DNA of 61,324 bases from Bacteroides sp. ET71 (GTDB taxonomy: Bacteria > Bacteroidota > Bacteroidia > Bacteroidales > Bacteroidaceae): NCBI RefSeq assembly GCF_023336905.1, contig NZ_JAMBLS010000020.1, positions 1-61,324 on the forward strand, given 5' to 3'. Numbering within the stretch: position 1 is the first letter of the stretch; each line of letters opens with the position of its first letter. The position numbers and the translations under genes were made by a program. The notes beneath the pieces were generated by a model. That model saw only the letters and a program-made list of their open reading frames with translations, did no database searches and was not told the origin of the DNA. Shown one piece after another: positions 40,027 to 49,926 of this stretch.

Positions 40027-42774
40027 ATGAAAGGCAAACTGCTTTGGATGACTTTCGCAGTCATCATCTTTGGCATGCTTCCGGCATGTGCCCGGGGAGT
40101 GCATGTCGTTTCCTTGAAAACGGAAATGCGCGTCAATCCGGTGGGGATAGACAATCCTGCCCCTATGTTGAGTTGGCAACTGGCCTCCGACCGCAATGAT
40201 GTTTCCCAACAATCTTACCGCATCCTGGTAGCTTCGTCACTCCGCAATTTGTCCGACGACGTGGGCGACTTGTGGGATTCGGGCGAAGTCCGTTCCTCGC
40301 AGACACTCTACATCCCCTACGGCGGACGCCCGCTGGAAGGCGGCATGAAGTGCTATTGGAAGGTTCAGGTGCGTACCAATCGCGGACGCTCGGCCTGGAG
40401 CGTGCCCGCCACGTGGGTCACCGGCATGATGGCTCCCCTGTCGTGGAAAGCACATTGGCTGGGCGGAAGCTTCCCCGGCGATGACCGCATGAGCCACGTG
40501 CCCGCCCGTCATTTCCGCAAGACTTTCACCCTCGACGGACCGGTCCGCCAGGCCACTCTCTTCGTCTGCGGGCAAGGACTGTACGAAGCTTGGGTGAACG
40601 GCCGGAAGACAGGGAACTACGAGTTGGCTCCCGCCTCCACTGAATACGAGAAGAAACTATATTATAATGTGTATGACGTGACCCGCCACCTCTGCAAAGG
40701 TTGGAACACCTTGGGCGTGTTGGTGGGCAACGGCCCTTTCGTGAAAGAGCGCATCCAGAACCGGGGCGATGGTTACGGCCTGCCTACGATGCTGGCACAA
40801 CTGGAGCTGGTGTACGAAGACGGAAGGCGCGAGACCATCGTGTCGGACACCAGTTGGAAGTGCACCGTCGACGGCCCCATCCGCGCCAACAGCGAGTTTG
40901 ACGGCGAGGTCTATGACGCCCGCCGCGAGATGTCTGGCTGGACGCGGTCAGGGTTCGACGATTCCTCCTGGGAGGCAGCCCGGCCGGTCAATGCCCCTTC
41001 GGGCGGGCAACTGGCCTACCAGTTCAGTCCGCTCATGAAGGTGCAAGCCACCCTCCGACCCCTCAGCATCCGCCCGTTGCGTCCCGGCGTCTACGTCATG
41101 GACATGGGGCAGAACATGACCGGCTGGGTACGTGCCCGCCTGAAAGGCACGCAGGCAGGTGACACCCTGCGTATGCGCTTTGCCGAGACGCTCCGTCCCG
41201 ACGGTTCGCTCTACACGGACAACCTGCGCTCGGCCCGTCCTTGCGATGTCTACATAGCCAAAGGAGCCGAAGAAGAAACCTGGCGGCCCACGTTCACCTA
41301 CCACGGCTTCCGCTACGTCGAGCTGCAAGGCTTCCGTACCCCGCCCGAACCCGCAGACTTCGAAGGAGAGATGGTCTACGACGAAATGCCCACTACCGGA
41401 CACATCGAAACCTCGGATACACTGTTCAACCAAATCTGCCGCAACGCCTGGTGGAGCATAGCAGGCAACTACAAGGGCTTGCCCCTCGACTGTCCGCAGC
41501 GCGACGAGCGGATGGGTTGGTTGGGCGACCGCGTTACCGGCTCCTTGGGCGAAGCCTATTTCTTCGACAACCACCTGCTCTACGCCAAGTGGCTGGACGA
41601 CATCCGCGATGCCCAGCGCGACAACGGCAGCATCAGCGATGTTTCCCCCAGCTATTGGGATGTCTACAACGATGACGTCAGTTGGCCCGCCGCCTACTTC
41701 ACCGTGGCGCAGATGCTCTACCACCAATACGGCGACCTCCGCCCCCTGCACCGCCACTACTCCTCCATGAAGAAGTGGATGGACTACATGCGCGATGGCT
41801 ACCTGAAAGACGGCCTGATGCCCCGCGATACCTACGGCGACTGGTGTCTGCCGCCCGAACGTCAGGAACTGATACATTCGCAAGACTCGACCCGCATCAC
41901 CGACGGCACCCTTATCGGTACCGCTTTCTACTATCATTTGTCGTGCTTGATGGCGCGCAATGCCGGCTTGTTGGGACAATCGGCCGATTCTGTTGCCTTT
42001 GCGGCTCAGGCCGGGCAGGTTAAGGCCGCTTTCAACCGCACCTTCTTCCACCCCGAACAAGGTTGTTACGACAACAACACCGTTACGGCCAACATCCTTC
42101 CCCTGCGCTTCGGCATGGTGCCCGAAGGATATGAGCGTCAAGTCTTCGGCCACATTGTCCAAAAGACTGAAAACGATTGGCAAAGCCATATCAGTACAGG
42201 CGTCGTAGGCGGCCAGCATTTGATGCGCGGCCTTTCGGACTACGGGCGTACTGACCTGGCGTGGCGTATCGCCACCAACGATACTTACCCCAGTTGGGGC
42301 TACATGGCTCGCAACGGGGCCACCACCATCTGGGAATTGTGGAACGGAAACACGGCCGATCCCTCCATGAACTCCGGTAACCATGTGATGTTGTTGGGCG
42401 ATCTCATGCTCTGGGCCTACCATTACTTGGGCGGCATAGGCAATGCGCCGGGGTACGTCGGTTTCGAACGCTTGCAACTGAAGCCCTACCTTACGCCGGG
42501 GCTGGACTACGTAAACGCTTCTTATGAATCGGTACACGGACGTATCGTCAGTTCTTGGCGGGTGGAGAACGGATACTTCCATTGGGAGATACAGATTCCG
42601 TGCAATACCTCCGCCTTCGTCTACATTCCTCTGGAAGACGGAAATCTGGCCGATGCCGACCGTCGTCAGGTGGAAAAAGCAGGCGGGGTTTTCCTTCGGA
42701 CGGAGCACGGATATGCTGTTTTCACCTTCCCTTCGGGACACTATCGGCTGAAAATTTCCTATAAAAAACGCTAA
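40027..42774 (+). CDS. GH78 alpha-L-rhamnosidase
   Basis: The enzyme removes terminal alpha-L-rhamnose from plant glycans or glycosides. The start MKGKLLWMTFAVIIFGMLPAC (40027) gives a normal signal and a lipobox (Leu-Pro-Ala-Cys); the in-frame ATG at 40000 would add nine residues. Beta domains fill the N-terminal 400 residues. The (alpha/alpha)6 barrel begins near GHIETSDTLFNQICRNAWWS. The general acid Glu is in LDCPQRDERMGWLGD (about residue 494) and the base Glu is probably in TTIWELWNGN. It heads the polysaccharide locus but has its own promoter and a 200-bp gap before susC. Confidence 0.9.
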   Translation: MKGKLLWMTFAVIIFGMLPACARGVHVVSLKTEMRVNPVGIDNPAPMLSWQLASDRNDVSQQSYRILVASSLRNLSDDVGDLWDSGEVRSSQTLYIPYGGRPLEGGMKCYWKVQVRTNRGRSAWSVPATWVTGMMAPLSWKAHWLGGSFPGDDRMSHVPARHFRKTFTLDGPVRQATLFVCGQGLYEAWVNGRKTGNYELAPASTEYEKKLYYNVYDVTRHLCKGWNTLGVLVGNGPFVKERIQNRGDGYGLPTMLAQLELVYEDGRRETIVSDTSWKCTVDGPIRANSEFDGEVYDARREMSGWTRSGFDDSSWEAARPVNAPSGGQLAYQFSPLMKVQATLRPLSIRPLRPGVYVMDMGQNMTGWVRARLKGTQAGDTLRMRFAETLRPDGSLYTDNLRSARPCDVYIAKGAEEETWRPTFTYHGFRYVELQGFRTPPEPADFEGEMVYDEMPTTGHIETSDTLFNQICRNAWWSIAGNYKGLPLDCPQRDERMGWLGDRVTGSLGEAYFFDNHLLYAKWLDDIRDAQRDNGSISDVSPSYWDVYNDDVSWPAAYFTVAQMLYHQYGDLRPLHRHYSSMKKWMDYMRDGYLKDGLMPRDTYGDWCLPPERQELIHSQDSTRITDGTLIGTAFYYHLSCLMARNAGLLGQSADSVAFAAQAGQVKAAFNRTFFHPEQGCYDNNTVTANILPLRFGMVPEGYERQVFGHIVQKTENDWQSHISTGVVGGQHLMRGLSDYGRTDLAWRIATNDTYPSWGYMARNGATTIWELWNGNTADPSMNSGNHVMLLGDLMLWAYHYLGGIGNAPGYVGFERLQLKPYLTPGLDYVNASYESVHGRIVSSWRVENGYFHWEIQIPCNTSAFVYIPLEDGNLADADRRQVEKAGGVFLRTEHGYAVFTFPSGHYRLKISYKKR

Positions 42775-42903
42775 GGAATACCACAAATTGTGCGTGAAAA
42801 AGGTAGTAAAATGAAAGAAAACTATTAAAAAAAAGAAAAAATGCTTCTGAGAAACAGGCAATTAACTTTCTAAGAACAAAAACTGTTATTTTTTGACCAA
42901 TTT

Positions 42904-42938
42904 TTTGCATAGACGCAGAGGCGGTTATGTTACTTTTG
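42904..42938 (+). promoter_or_regulatory. Promoter of the susC-susD operon
   Basis: TTTG at 42904-42907, 23 bp, TACTTTTG at 42931-42938. The -33 box is a little too far, which fits a promoter that needs an activator such as the HTCS at 54036-58025. The start near 42945 is about 30 nt before the susC ATG. Confidence 0.6.
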
Positions 42939-42975
42939 CCGAGTCAAATTAATGTAGGTTCTTAAATTTTTTATC

Positions 42976-45900
42976 ATGAATCTAAAGAAAGTTTTAATTG
43001 TTTGTTTTCTATGCTACGGAGCTGGCGCACTCGCTTTGCCGCCGGCTTATGCAGAAGCTCCCGCCACGGTGAATGTACCGGATCAGGCGCGGGGTAGTAT
43101 CCAAATCAGTGGTACAGTCATGGACAAGGAGAAGTTTCCGCTTCCCGGAGTAAACATCGTTGTCGAAGGACAAAACGCAGCGACTGGCGTTGTGACCGAT
43201 ATCGATGGACACTTCTACATGAAAGTGCCGAGTGAAGAATCTGCTATTATTATCAGTTATGTGGGCTTCAAGTCACAACGCATTGTGGTGGGCAACAACA
43301 TCAACTTCAATGTCGTGCTTGAAGAAGATGTGGAAACCCTCGATGAAGTAGTAGTAACGGGTTACGGCAGCCAGAAGCGTATGTCGGTTATCGGTTCGGT
43401 GGAAACCCTCGAACCTGCCCGCTTGCAGACGGGGTCGACGCGCTCGTTGTCTAACAATCTGGCAGGACAGTTGGCGGGCGTCATCGCTGTGCAGCGTTCG
43501 GGTGAACCGGGTTATGATTCGTCCAATTTCTGGATTCGAGGCATCGCCTCCTTCTCGGGCAATCAGAATCCTTTGGTGTTGGTCGACGGTATCGAACGCG
43601 ACCTGAACAACATCGACCCGGCGGAAATCGAGTCTTTCTCGGTGCTGAAAGACGCATCTGCCAGCGCCATGTACGGTGTGCGCGGTGCCAACGGTGTCAT
43701 CGTCATTAACACGAAGCGTGGTAAAATCGGTGCCCCGCAGGTGAATTTCCGCGTGGAGCACTCCATTACCGAGCCAACCAAATTGCCTGAGTTCATCGGA
43801 GCCGCCGACTACATGCAGTTGCTTAACGACTTGGCCGACCCCTCGCGTCGTCCTTTCACCGATGAACAAATCTATCGTACGCGCATCGGCTATGACCGCG
43901 ACCTCTATCCGGATGTCGATTGGATGGATGCCATAACGAAAGATTATGCGTACTCTACCCGTGCCAATATCGATGTGTCCGGCGGTTCGGATTTCCTGCG
44001 CTATTCGTTGGTGGGTTCGTACTTCGGTGAAAAAGGTATCATGGAGACTGACCAGGATTTACCTTACGATACTGGTACAAAGTTGACGCGTTACAATCTT
44101 CGCGCCAATGTTGACCTTGATGTGACCAAAACTACTACCTTGCGCGTTAATGTCGGTGGCTATTTGCAGACCTTACGCAAACAAAACTATTCTACGGAGC
44201 AGGCCTTTGAACAAGCCTTTATGACGCCGCCTCATGTTCACCCCATCCGTTACAGTGATGGTGCTATTCCTGTGGTAACCAACCGTGAGAATCCTTGGGC
44301 GAATGTTACGCAGCGTGGTTATGAGACAGAGACCCAGTCGCAAATCCAGTCTTTGTTCGCAGTCGAGCAGAACTTGAAAATGCTGACGCCGGGCTTGAAG
44401 GCCAAGATTACCTTCTCGTTCGACCGTTGGAACAAGAGCACGATGGAACGTGGTATGCAACCTACTTTTTATAACGTAGCCACGGGGCGCGATGTGGAGG
44501 GCAACTTGTTGCATACCATCCTGTCTTACGGTGATGAAGCTTTAGGCCACAGCAGTGGAGGTGAGTATGGTAACACACGCGTGTATTTCGAAGGAACATT
44601 GACCTATAATCGTACTTTCGGTGGCAAGCATGATGTGGACGCTCTCTTCCTTTACAATCAGCAGAGTTACGACGACGGTGGCATCCAGCCCTACCGCAAA
44701 CAGGGTATTGCCGGACGTCTGTCTTACACTTTCGACCGCCGTTATATCAGTGAGTTCAACTTCGGTTACAATGGTTCCGAGAACTTCGCCAAAGGTCAGC
44801 GTTTTGGCTTCTTCCCCTCCATCGCTTTGGGATGGTTGATTTCAGAAGAGCCTTTCATGGAACGCTTCAGAGGTACGTTGAGCAAACTGAAAATCAGAGG
44901 CTCTATCGGTAAGGTTGGTAATGACAACATTGGTGGGAACCGTCGCTTTGCTTATATCACGACGCTGAATACAAATGCAGACAGCTACAACTGGGGTGAA
45001 ACAGGTCAGATTGGCCGTACAGGTATTGCGGAAGGTGAGGTTGGCGTAGAAAACCTGACGTGGGAAACTGCTCTCAAGATGAATTTAGGCTTTGAAGTGG
45101 GGCTGTGGGATGCACTGAATTTGCAAGTGGATATCTTCAAGGAAAGACGTACTGACATCTTCATGCAACGTGCTACCATTCCTACACAGACCGGTTTCCT
45201 GACCAATCCGTGGGCAAACTACGGAGAAGTGACCAATCGTGGCACCGAGTTCTCGTTAAACTTCAATAAACAGCTCAACAAAGACTGGTATGTGGGTTTC
45301 TATGCAAACTTTACCTATGCTATCAACCGTGTGGAAGAACGTGACGAACCGGCTAGTGTGAAAGGTACTTACCGTGCTATGACGGGGCGTTCGCTTAATA
45401 CCCTTTGGGGCTTGCAGGCTGAAAGATTGTTTACAGAAGACGACTTCGATGCCAATGGTAACCTGAAGTTTGGTATCCCGACACAAGATGTCGGATCTGC
45501 TACGGTTCGTCCGGGTGATATCAAGTACAAGGATATGAACGGTGACGGTGTCATCACCGATGCCGACGAAGGTTACATTGGTGGTACAGTCGATCCCCGT
45601 ATTGTCTATGGTTTCGGTGGTAACGTTAGTTATAAGAATTGGGACTTAAACTTCTTCTTCCAAGGAGTAGGCGATACGTGGCGCGTCATCGGTAATACAC
45701 AATATTTCATTCCGGGTAGCGGACAAGGTGTTCAAGGCAATGTTTACAGTAATTACTTGGATCGCTGGACGGAAGACAATCCTTCGCAAGACGTATTCTG
45801 GCCCCGTCTCTCCGAGACATCCAATCAGAACAACTATCGTGCTTCTACGTGGTGGAAGAAGAACATGAGCTTCTTGCGCTTGAAGACCTTGGAAATCGGT

Positions 45901-46083
45901 TATACCTTGCCCAAGGAAATCACCGACAAGATTTGCTCGAAGGGCATCCGTATCTACTTGAGCGGAAACAACTTGTTCTGCTTCTCGCCGTTTGACATGT
46001 GGGATCCGGAATTGGATTCTAATACAGGTCTGAAGTATCCGACCATGCGCTCGTTCATGGTAGGCGTTAACTTGAATTTCTAA
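42976..46083 (+). CDS. SusC-like TonB-dependent outer-membrane transporter
   Basis: This is a 1035-residue SusC/RagA transporter that imports oligosaccharides using TonB energy. A signal peptide (to about AYAEA) is followed by the carboxypeptidase D-like N-terminal domain (about 40-125: ISGTVMDKEKFPLPGVNIVV), the TonB box region LDEVVVTGYG, a plug (SLSNNLAGQLAGVIAVQRSG, VLVDGIERDLNNIDPAEIES) and a long beta-barrel that ends in a Phe (GVNLNF), as outer-membrane proteins do. It is encoded 23 bp before its SusD partner. There is no anti-sigma (FecR-type) extension, consistent with HTCS control. Confidence 0.96.
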   Translation: MNLKKVLIVCFLCYGAGALALPPAYAEAPATVNVPDQARGSIQISGTVMDKEKFPLPGVNIVVEGQNAATGVVTDIDGHFYMKVPSEESAIIISYVGFKSQRIVVGNNINFNVVLEEDVETLDEVVVTGYGSQKRMSVIGSVETLEPARLQTGSTRSLSNNLAGQLAGVIAVQRSGEPGYDSSNFWIRGIASFSGNQNPLVLVDGIERDLNNIDPAEIESFSVLKDASASAMYGVRGANGVIVINTKRGKIGAPQVNFRVEHSITEPTKLPEFIGAADYMQLLNDLADPSRRPFTDEQIYRTRIGYDRDLYPDVDWMDAITKDYAYSTRANIDVSGGSDFLRYSLVGSYFGEKGIMETDQDLPYDTGTKLTRYNLRANVDLDVTKTTTLRVNVGGYLQTLRKQNYSTEQAFEQAFMTPPHVHPIRYSDGAIPVVTNRENPWANVTQRGYETETQSQIQSLFAVEQNLKMLTPGLKAKITFSFDRWNKSTMERGMQPTFYNVATGRDVEGNLLHTILSYGDEALGHSSGGEYGNTRVYFEGTLTYNRTFGGKHDVDALFLYNQQSYDDGGIQPYRKQGIAGRLSYTFDRRYISEFNFGYNGSENFAKGQRFGFFPSIALGWLISEEPFMERFRGTLSKLKIRGSIGKVGNDNIGGNRRFAYITTLNTNADSYNWGETGQIGRTGIAEGEVGVENLTWETALKMNLGFEVGLWDALNLQVDIFKERRTDIFMQRATIPTQTGFLTNPWANYGEVTNRGTEFSLNFNKQLNKDWYVGFYANFTYAINRVEERDEPASVKGTYRAMTGRSLNTLWGLQAERLFTEDDFDANGNLKFGIPTQDVGSATVRPGDIKYKDMNGDGVITDADEGYIGGTVDPRIVYGFGGNVSYKNWDLNFFFQGVGDTWRVIGNTQYFIPGSGQGVQGNVYSNYLDRWTEDNPSQDVFWPRLSETSNQNNYRASTWWKKNMSFLRLKTLEIGYTLPKEITDKICSKGIRIYLSGNNLFCFSPFDMWDPELDSNTGLKYPTMRSFMVGVNLNF

Positions 46084-46106
46084 TCAACATTAAAAACGGA
46101 CAACAA

Positions 46107-48035
46107 ATGAAACTGAATAAATACATCGCCATGGGACTGTTGGCGTGTCTGCCGTTTTCGTCTTGTTCTTACTTGGACAAAGAACCGGACACGGAAATCA
46201 CTATCGACATGGTGTTTGAGAATAAGAGAAATGTAGAATCTTGGTTGGCTAATATCTACGATGGTATTCCCAATCCGAGTAGAGGTTGGTTGGTTGGCGA
46301 AAGTTGGGAAATCTTTGCCGACGACTTGACACCTTCTTATCGTTGGTATCAGTGGGAGTTCAGCGATTTGACTAAGATGGTTAATGGCGGTACGTGGACG
46401 CCCAACACGAAGTGGGGTGGAAATCTGTGGCAACGCATGCCGCAAAAGATTCGTGAGGCTTATATTTTTATAGAACGTGTACACGCTCTGCCTTCAGACG
46501 ACCTGTCGGAAGAAGAGGTGAACTACATGAAGGCCGAAGCCCGCTTCCTGGCTGCTTATTACTGGTGGCAGTTGGCCGAAACCTACGGTCCCATTCCCTT
46601 CAAGCCTGACTACATCGCTCCGACTGATTTCGACCTGACCGAGTTGATGGTGGGACAACGTCCATTCGATGAAGTGGTCGACTATTGCGATAAAGAAATG
46701 CTGGCTGCCGCCCAGCAGTTACCTCCCGTATGGCAGACCAATGAGAAATATGGACGAATTACTTCTGTTATGGCACTGACCATCCGTGCCAAGATGCTGC
46801 TTTTTGCTGCCAGCCCCTTGGTCAACGGCAATGAGTGGTATGCCAGCCATAAGAACCGGGAAGGCGAAAACTTGTTCAGCACGACTTATGACCCCAACAA
46901 GTGGGTGCGTGCAGCCGAAGCTTGCAAGATGTTGATAGATGAGGCTGAAGGTGCCGGCTACGAATTATTTAAGGTGTACAATGATGATGGAACCATCGAC
47001 CCCTTCTTGTCGGCTACGGAAGTCTGGTTTACTTCTTTCCAGGACGGTAACCGAGAAATATTGTTCCCTTATACCAAGAACAATAATGACGGAAATTTCG
47101 AGTTCTATTCTACTAAAGTCATTACGAAAGAATTCGGTGGTGGCGGTGGCCTGGGTGTATACCAAGGCTTGGTAGATGCTTTCTTTATGAAGAACGGCTT
47201 GCCCATTGACGATCCTAATTCGGGCTATGTAGAAGAAGGATTCTCTACGGAAAAGGAAACTCGTAACACGGCTTGGAAATATGGTACAGGCGTAGAAGGT
47301 GAGATCACCGACACACATACTTATAATATGTATTGTAACCGTGAGCCTCGCTTCTATACTACCGTCAGCTACAATGGTTCTTGGTATGACCTGGCCGGTC
47401 GTAAGTATGACTTCTTGAATGGAGGTAAGGACAATGACTACACGCATGATGCTCCGCAAAACGGCTATTTGGTGCGTAAGAAAGTACATCCGGAAGATAA
47501 CAAACGCGATGGAAACTTCCCTTGGCGTCAAGCCTTCCTCTACCGCTTGGCTTCTGTCTATTTGGACTATGCCGAGGCTTTGAACGAAGCGTATGATGAC
47601 AATACACATCGCCGCGAGGCACTGGAATACGTGAATCGTATTCGCGAACGTGCCGGTGTGCGCCAATACACAACCGACGGGGTGTCTGTGAGTGATGAGA
47701 AATACATCCACGTGGATGACACGAAAGAGGCTGTGCGCAAAGTCATCCGTATGGAGCGTCGTGTGGAACTTTGTTGCGAAGGTTCACGCTGGATGGACAT
47801 CCGCCGCTGGAGAACTGTTGCCCAGGGTGATAATCCGTATGACCCGAATGATTATCTGCCTGAAATGTGCGGTGAAGATTATGGTATGGATTATAGCGCC
47901 AGAACCGAAGAAGACTTTTACAAGCGTACCGTTTACCAGACCCGTACGTGGAGGCAATGTTACTATTGGATGCCTGTTTACATCGACGAGATTAACAAGA
48001 ACCCGAACTTGGTTCAGGCTCCTTTCTGGAATTAA
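46107..48035 (+). CDS. SusD/RagB-family outer-membrane lipoprotein
   Basis: The 642-residue glycan-binding lid of the SusC transporter. The signal ends in FSSCSYLDKEPD, where the Cys is lipidated. SusD signatures are AEARFLAAYYWWQLAETYGPIPF, RMERRVELCCEGSRWMDIRRW and the tetratricopeptide-like helical core. The length is at the long end for the family. It is surface-exposed and pairs with SusC; the sugar bound is unknown, but aromatic residues near WQWEFSDLTKMV could stack on it. Confidence 0.95.
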   Translation: MKLNKYIAMGLLACLPFSSCSYLDKEPDTEITIDMVFENKRNVESWLANIYDGIPNPSRGWLVGESWEIFADDLTPSYRWYQWEFSDLTKMVNGGTWTPNTKWGGNLWQRMPQKIREAYIFIERVHALPSDDLSEEEVNYMKAEARFLAAYYWWQLAETYGPIPFKPDYIAPTDFDLTELMVGQRPFDEVVDYCDKEMLAAAQQLPPVWQTNEKYGRITSVMALTIRAKMLLFAASPLVNGNEWYASHKNREGENLFSTTYDPNKWVRAAEACKMLIDEAEGAGYELFKVYNDDGTIDPFLSATEVWFTSFQDGNREILFPYTKNNNDGNFEFYSTKVITKEFGGGGGLGVYQGLVDAFFMKNGLPIDDPNSGYVEEGFSTEKETRNTAWKYGTGVEGEITDTHTYNMYCNREPRFYTTVSYNGSWYDLAGRKYDFLNGGKDNDYTHDAPQNGYLVRKKVHPEDNKRDGNFPWRQAFLYRLASVYLDYAEALNEAYDDNTHRREALEYVNRIRERAGVRQYTTDGVSVSDEKYIHVDDTKEAVRKVIRMERRVELCCEGSRWMDIRRWRTVAQGDNPYDPNDYLPEMCGEDYGMDYSARTEEDFYKRTVYQTRTWRQCYYWMPVYIDEINKNPNLVQAPFWN

Positions 48036-48057
48036 CCTTTAAGAACGAATCGAGATT

Positions 48058-49212
48058 ATGAAGACAATATTGAAATATACAGGGTTGCTATGCCTGTTGC
48101 TGGGGATGGCAAGCTGCAACGAAGAACAAGAATACTATACACTGGAGGTTCCTGCCGACCAGATGTTTCTGACTGCCTCGTCTACCGACATTGTGTTGAC
48201 GAAGCCTCAGGAGGCAGAGACGGCTGTCACCTTCACGTGGAACGAAGCCACCAACCGTGGCGAGGGTACGTCCATCACCTACCTGTTTCGCATGTGGATG
48301 GTGGAACAGACTACCAATGTGAGTGAAACATTTGAAATTCCTGCCGGCGAACGTAGCATTAGTTTCACGCACCTGCAATTGAACGACATTTTGGCCGAAT
48401 GGAACATAACGCCCGGTGACGTGACAACCATCGAAGCCGAAGTTATTGCACAAGTGAACTGCGATACGCAATATATGAAACCGGAACTTTCTACTACGCG
48501 TCTGGACGTGACGGGTTATGCGAAGAATCTCGAAGCTCTTTACTTGACTATGACGGACGAGGCCGGTGCTGTCAGCACAATGCGCATGGCAGAGGTACGG
48601 ACGGGTACGGGTATTTACCGTACGACGGTGGAGAACTTGGTTCCCTGCTCTTATTTCTTCGCCACCAGTTCGGAGGAATCTTACCCGGCTTACGTGAGGG
48701 GTGAAGACGATAATACGCTGGCATATGCCGTGGACGAGAGTGCAGCTTCTCCGTTTGAGAACACGCTGACCGGTGCTTACGACATCATCGTCGACCTGAA
48801 CGCTCTGACCGTGCGCGTCATTCCGAAGATTTATGACTTGCCGGCCGATGGCATGTGGCTGGTGGGTGACGCCGTACCATCCATCGGTTACGATATGCCG
48901 ACGGCTTATGCCAACGGCGCCTTTACGAATGATGATTTGGCTTATCCGGAAATCTGGAAGTTTACGGGCGAGTTCTCTTCTTCCAACGGCGAACATTCCT
49001 TCAAGATTTTTGCCACGGCCAGCGGCGGATGGAACGATGTCTGCTTCTTCGCTCCGTTCAACGGTGCCGACCCGATGGAGGAACACACATTCCTGCCCGC
49101 ACGTAGCCAAGGCGACGGCGGTGACCTGAAATGGTTCTCCAACGTCGATGGCATGTACACCGTCGTCATCGACCTGAGCCAGATGACCATTGACATGGTG
49201 TCTGCCGAATAA
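48058..49212 (+). CDS. SusE/SusF-like outer-membrane glycan-binding lipoprotein
   Basis: The 384-residue lipoprotein has a signal ending in LLGMASCNEEQEYY. It carries an N-terminal Ig-like SusE domain (VLTKPQEAETAVTFTWNEAT) and a C-terminal carbohydrate-binding part (MWLVGDAVPSIGYDMPTAY, then WNDVCFFAPFNG) of the SusE/SusF type. Such proteins bind glycan at the cell surface and help pass it to SusD-SusC. It follows susD by 22 bp. Confidence 0.85.
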   Translation: MKTILKYTGLLCLLLGMASCNEEQEYYTLEVPADQMFLTASSTDIVLTKPQEAETAVTFTWNEATNRGEGTSITYLFRMWMVEQTTNVSETFEIPAGERSISFTHLQLNDILAEWNITPGDVTTIEAEVIAQVNCDTQYMKPELSTTRLDVTGYAKNLEALYLTMTDEAGAVSTMRMAEVRTGTGIYRTTVENLVPCSYFFATSSEESYPAYVRGEDDNTLAYAVDESAASPFENTLTGAYDIIVDLNALTVRVIPKIYDLPADGMWLVGDAVPSIGYDMPTAYANGAFTNDDLAYPEIWKFTGEFSSSNGEHSFKIFATASGGWNDVCFFAPFNGADPMEEHTFLPARSQGDGGDLKWFSNVDGMYTVVIDLSQMTIDMVSAE

Positions 49213-49245
49213 ACAAGAGTAGTAATCCTTGAAAATACCAATGAA

Positions 49246-49770
49246 ATGAAGAAGATACAAACAACTTTATTTAAACTGATGGCGTTCGCTGCCTTGCTCC
49301 TGACTTGGACGGCGTGTGGCGACGTGGAACACGAGGGGACCCCTCAGCCGCGCAATCCGGAAATTACGGTAGAAGCGGAAGAGTATTATGTGCAAATTGC
49401 GACGGAGAACGTGGACGGTTATGCCTTCATCTACCGCTGGCTCGATTTGGACGGCGTGACGTGGCACATCACCGTCAGCAACGTCAGCCCTGATGAGGCC
49501 GACCCGGACAACACGGGCGCAGTGCCAGAAGGCATCGAGATAACCGACCAAAGCATCCTGACTTATAACGGTGTGCGCGAATTGCAAATAAACAACCGCG
49601 ACATCCTGAACTATTTGCAAGAACTTGGTTTGTTCCAGGCCGACTCGAAGAGCACGCTTTACCTCTATCTGGCCGGAACCAATGCCGACGGTACGTCTGT
49701 CCTTACTGCCGACGGGCTGCCTTCATACTGTTCAACCATCCATGTCACGGTAGGTCCGGGCGTTGAGTAA
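49246..49770 (+). CDS. Small lipoprotein of the polysaccharide locus
   Basis: The 174-residue protein has a signal ending in LLTWTACGDVEHEG, so it is a lipoprotein. The rest resembles a single beta-sandwich, loosely like the first SusE domain (DGYAFIYRWLDLDGVTWHIT). It lacks the C-terminal binding domains of the gene before it and could be a second surface glycan-binding protein or a scaffold. It lies 33 bp after the SusE-like gene. Function is inferred from position only. Confidence 0.7.
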   Translation: MKKIQTTLFKLMAFAALLLTWTACGDVEHEGTPQPRNPEITVEAEEYYVQIATENVDGYAFIYRWLDLDGVTWHITVSNVSPDEADPDNTGAVPEGIEITDQSILTYNGVRELQINNRDILNYLQELGLFQADSKSTLYLYLAGTNADGTSVLTADGLPSYCSTIHVTVGPGVE

Positions 49771-49785
49771 AAACAACAGGTGCAG

Positions 49786-49868
49786 GCGTTCGGCCGCCCC
49801 TAACCTGGTAGCTTCTCCACCCCTAACCGGGTGGTTCGGCCATCCCTAACCGGGTGGTTCGGCCGGAC
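49786..49868. repeat. 23-bp tandem repeat, about 3 copies
   Basis: CCCTAACC recurs at 49798, 49821 and 49844, an exact 23-bp spacing, within units like GGTTCGGCCATCCCTAACCG. The array fills the gap between the small lipoprotein gene and the GH43 gene, inside the presumed operon mRNA. Confidence 0.8.
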
Positions 49869-49926
49869 CGGATGCCTGTGCCGTCCATTTGATAACAACC
49901 ATTTTTTACAGATAAACAGAAAAACA

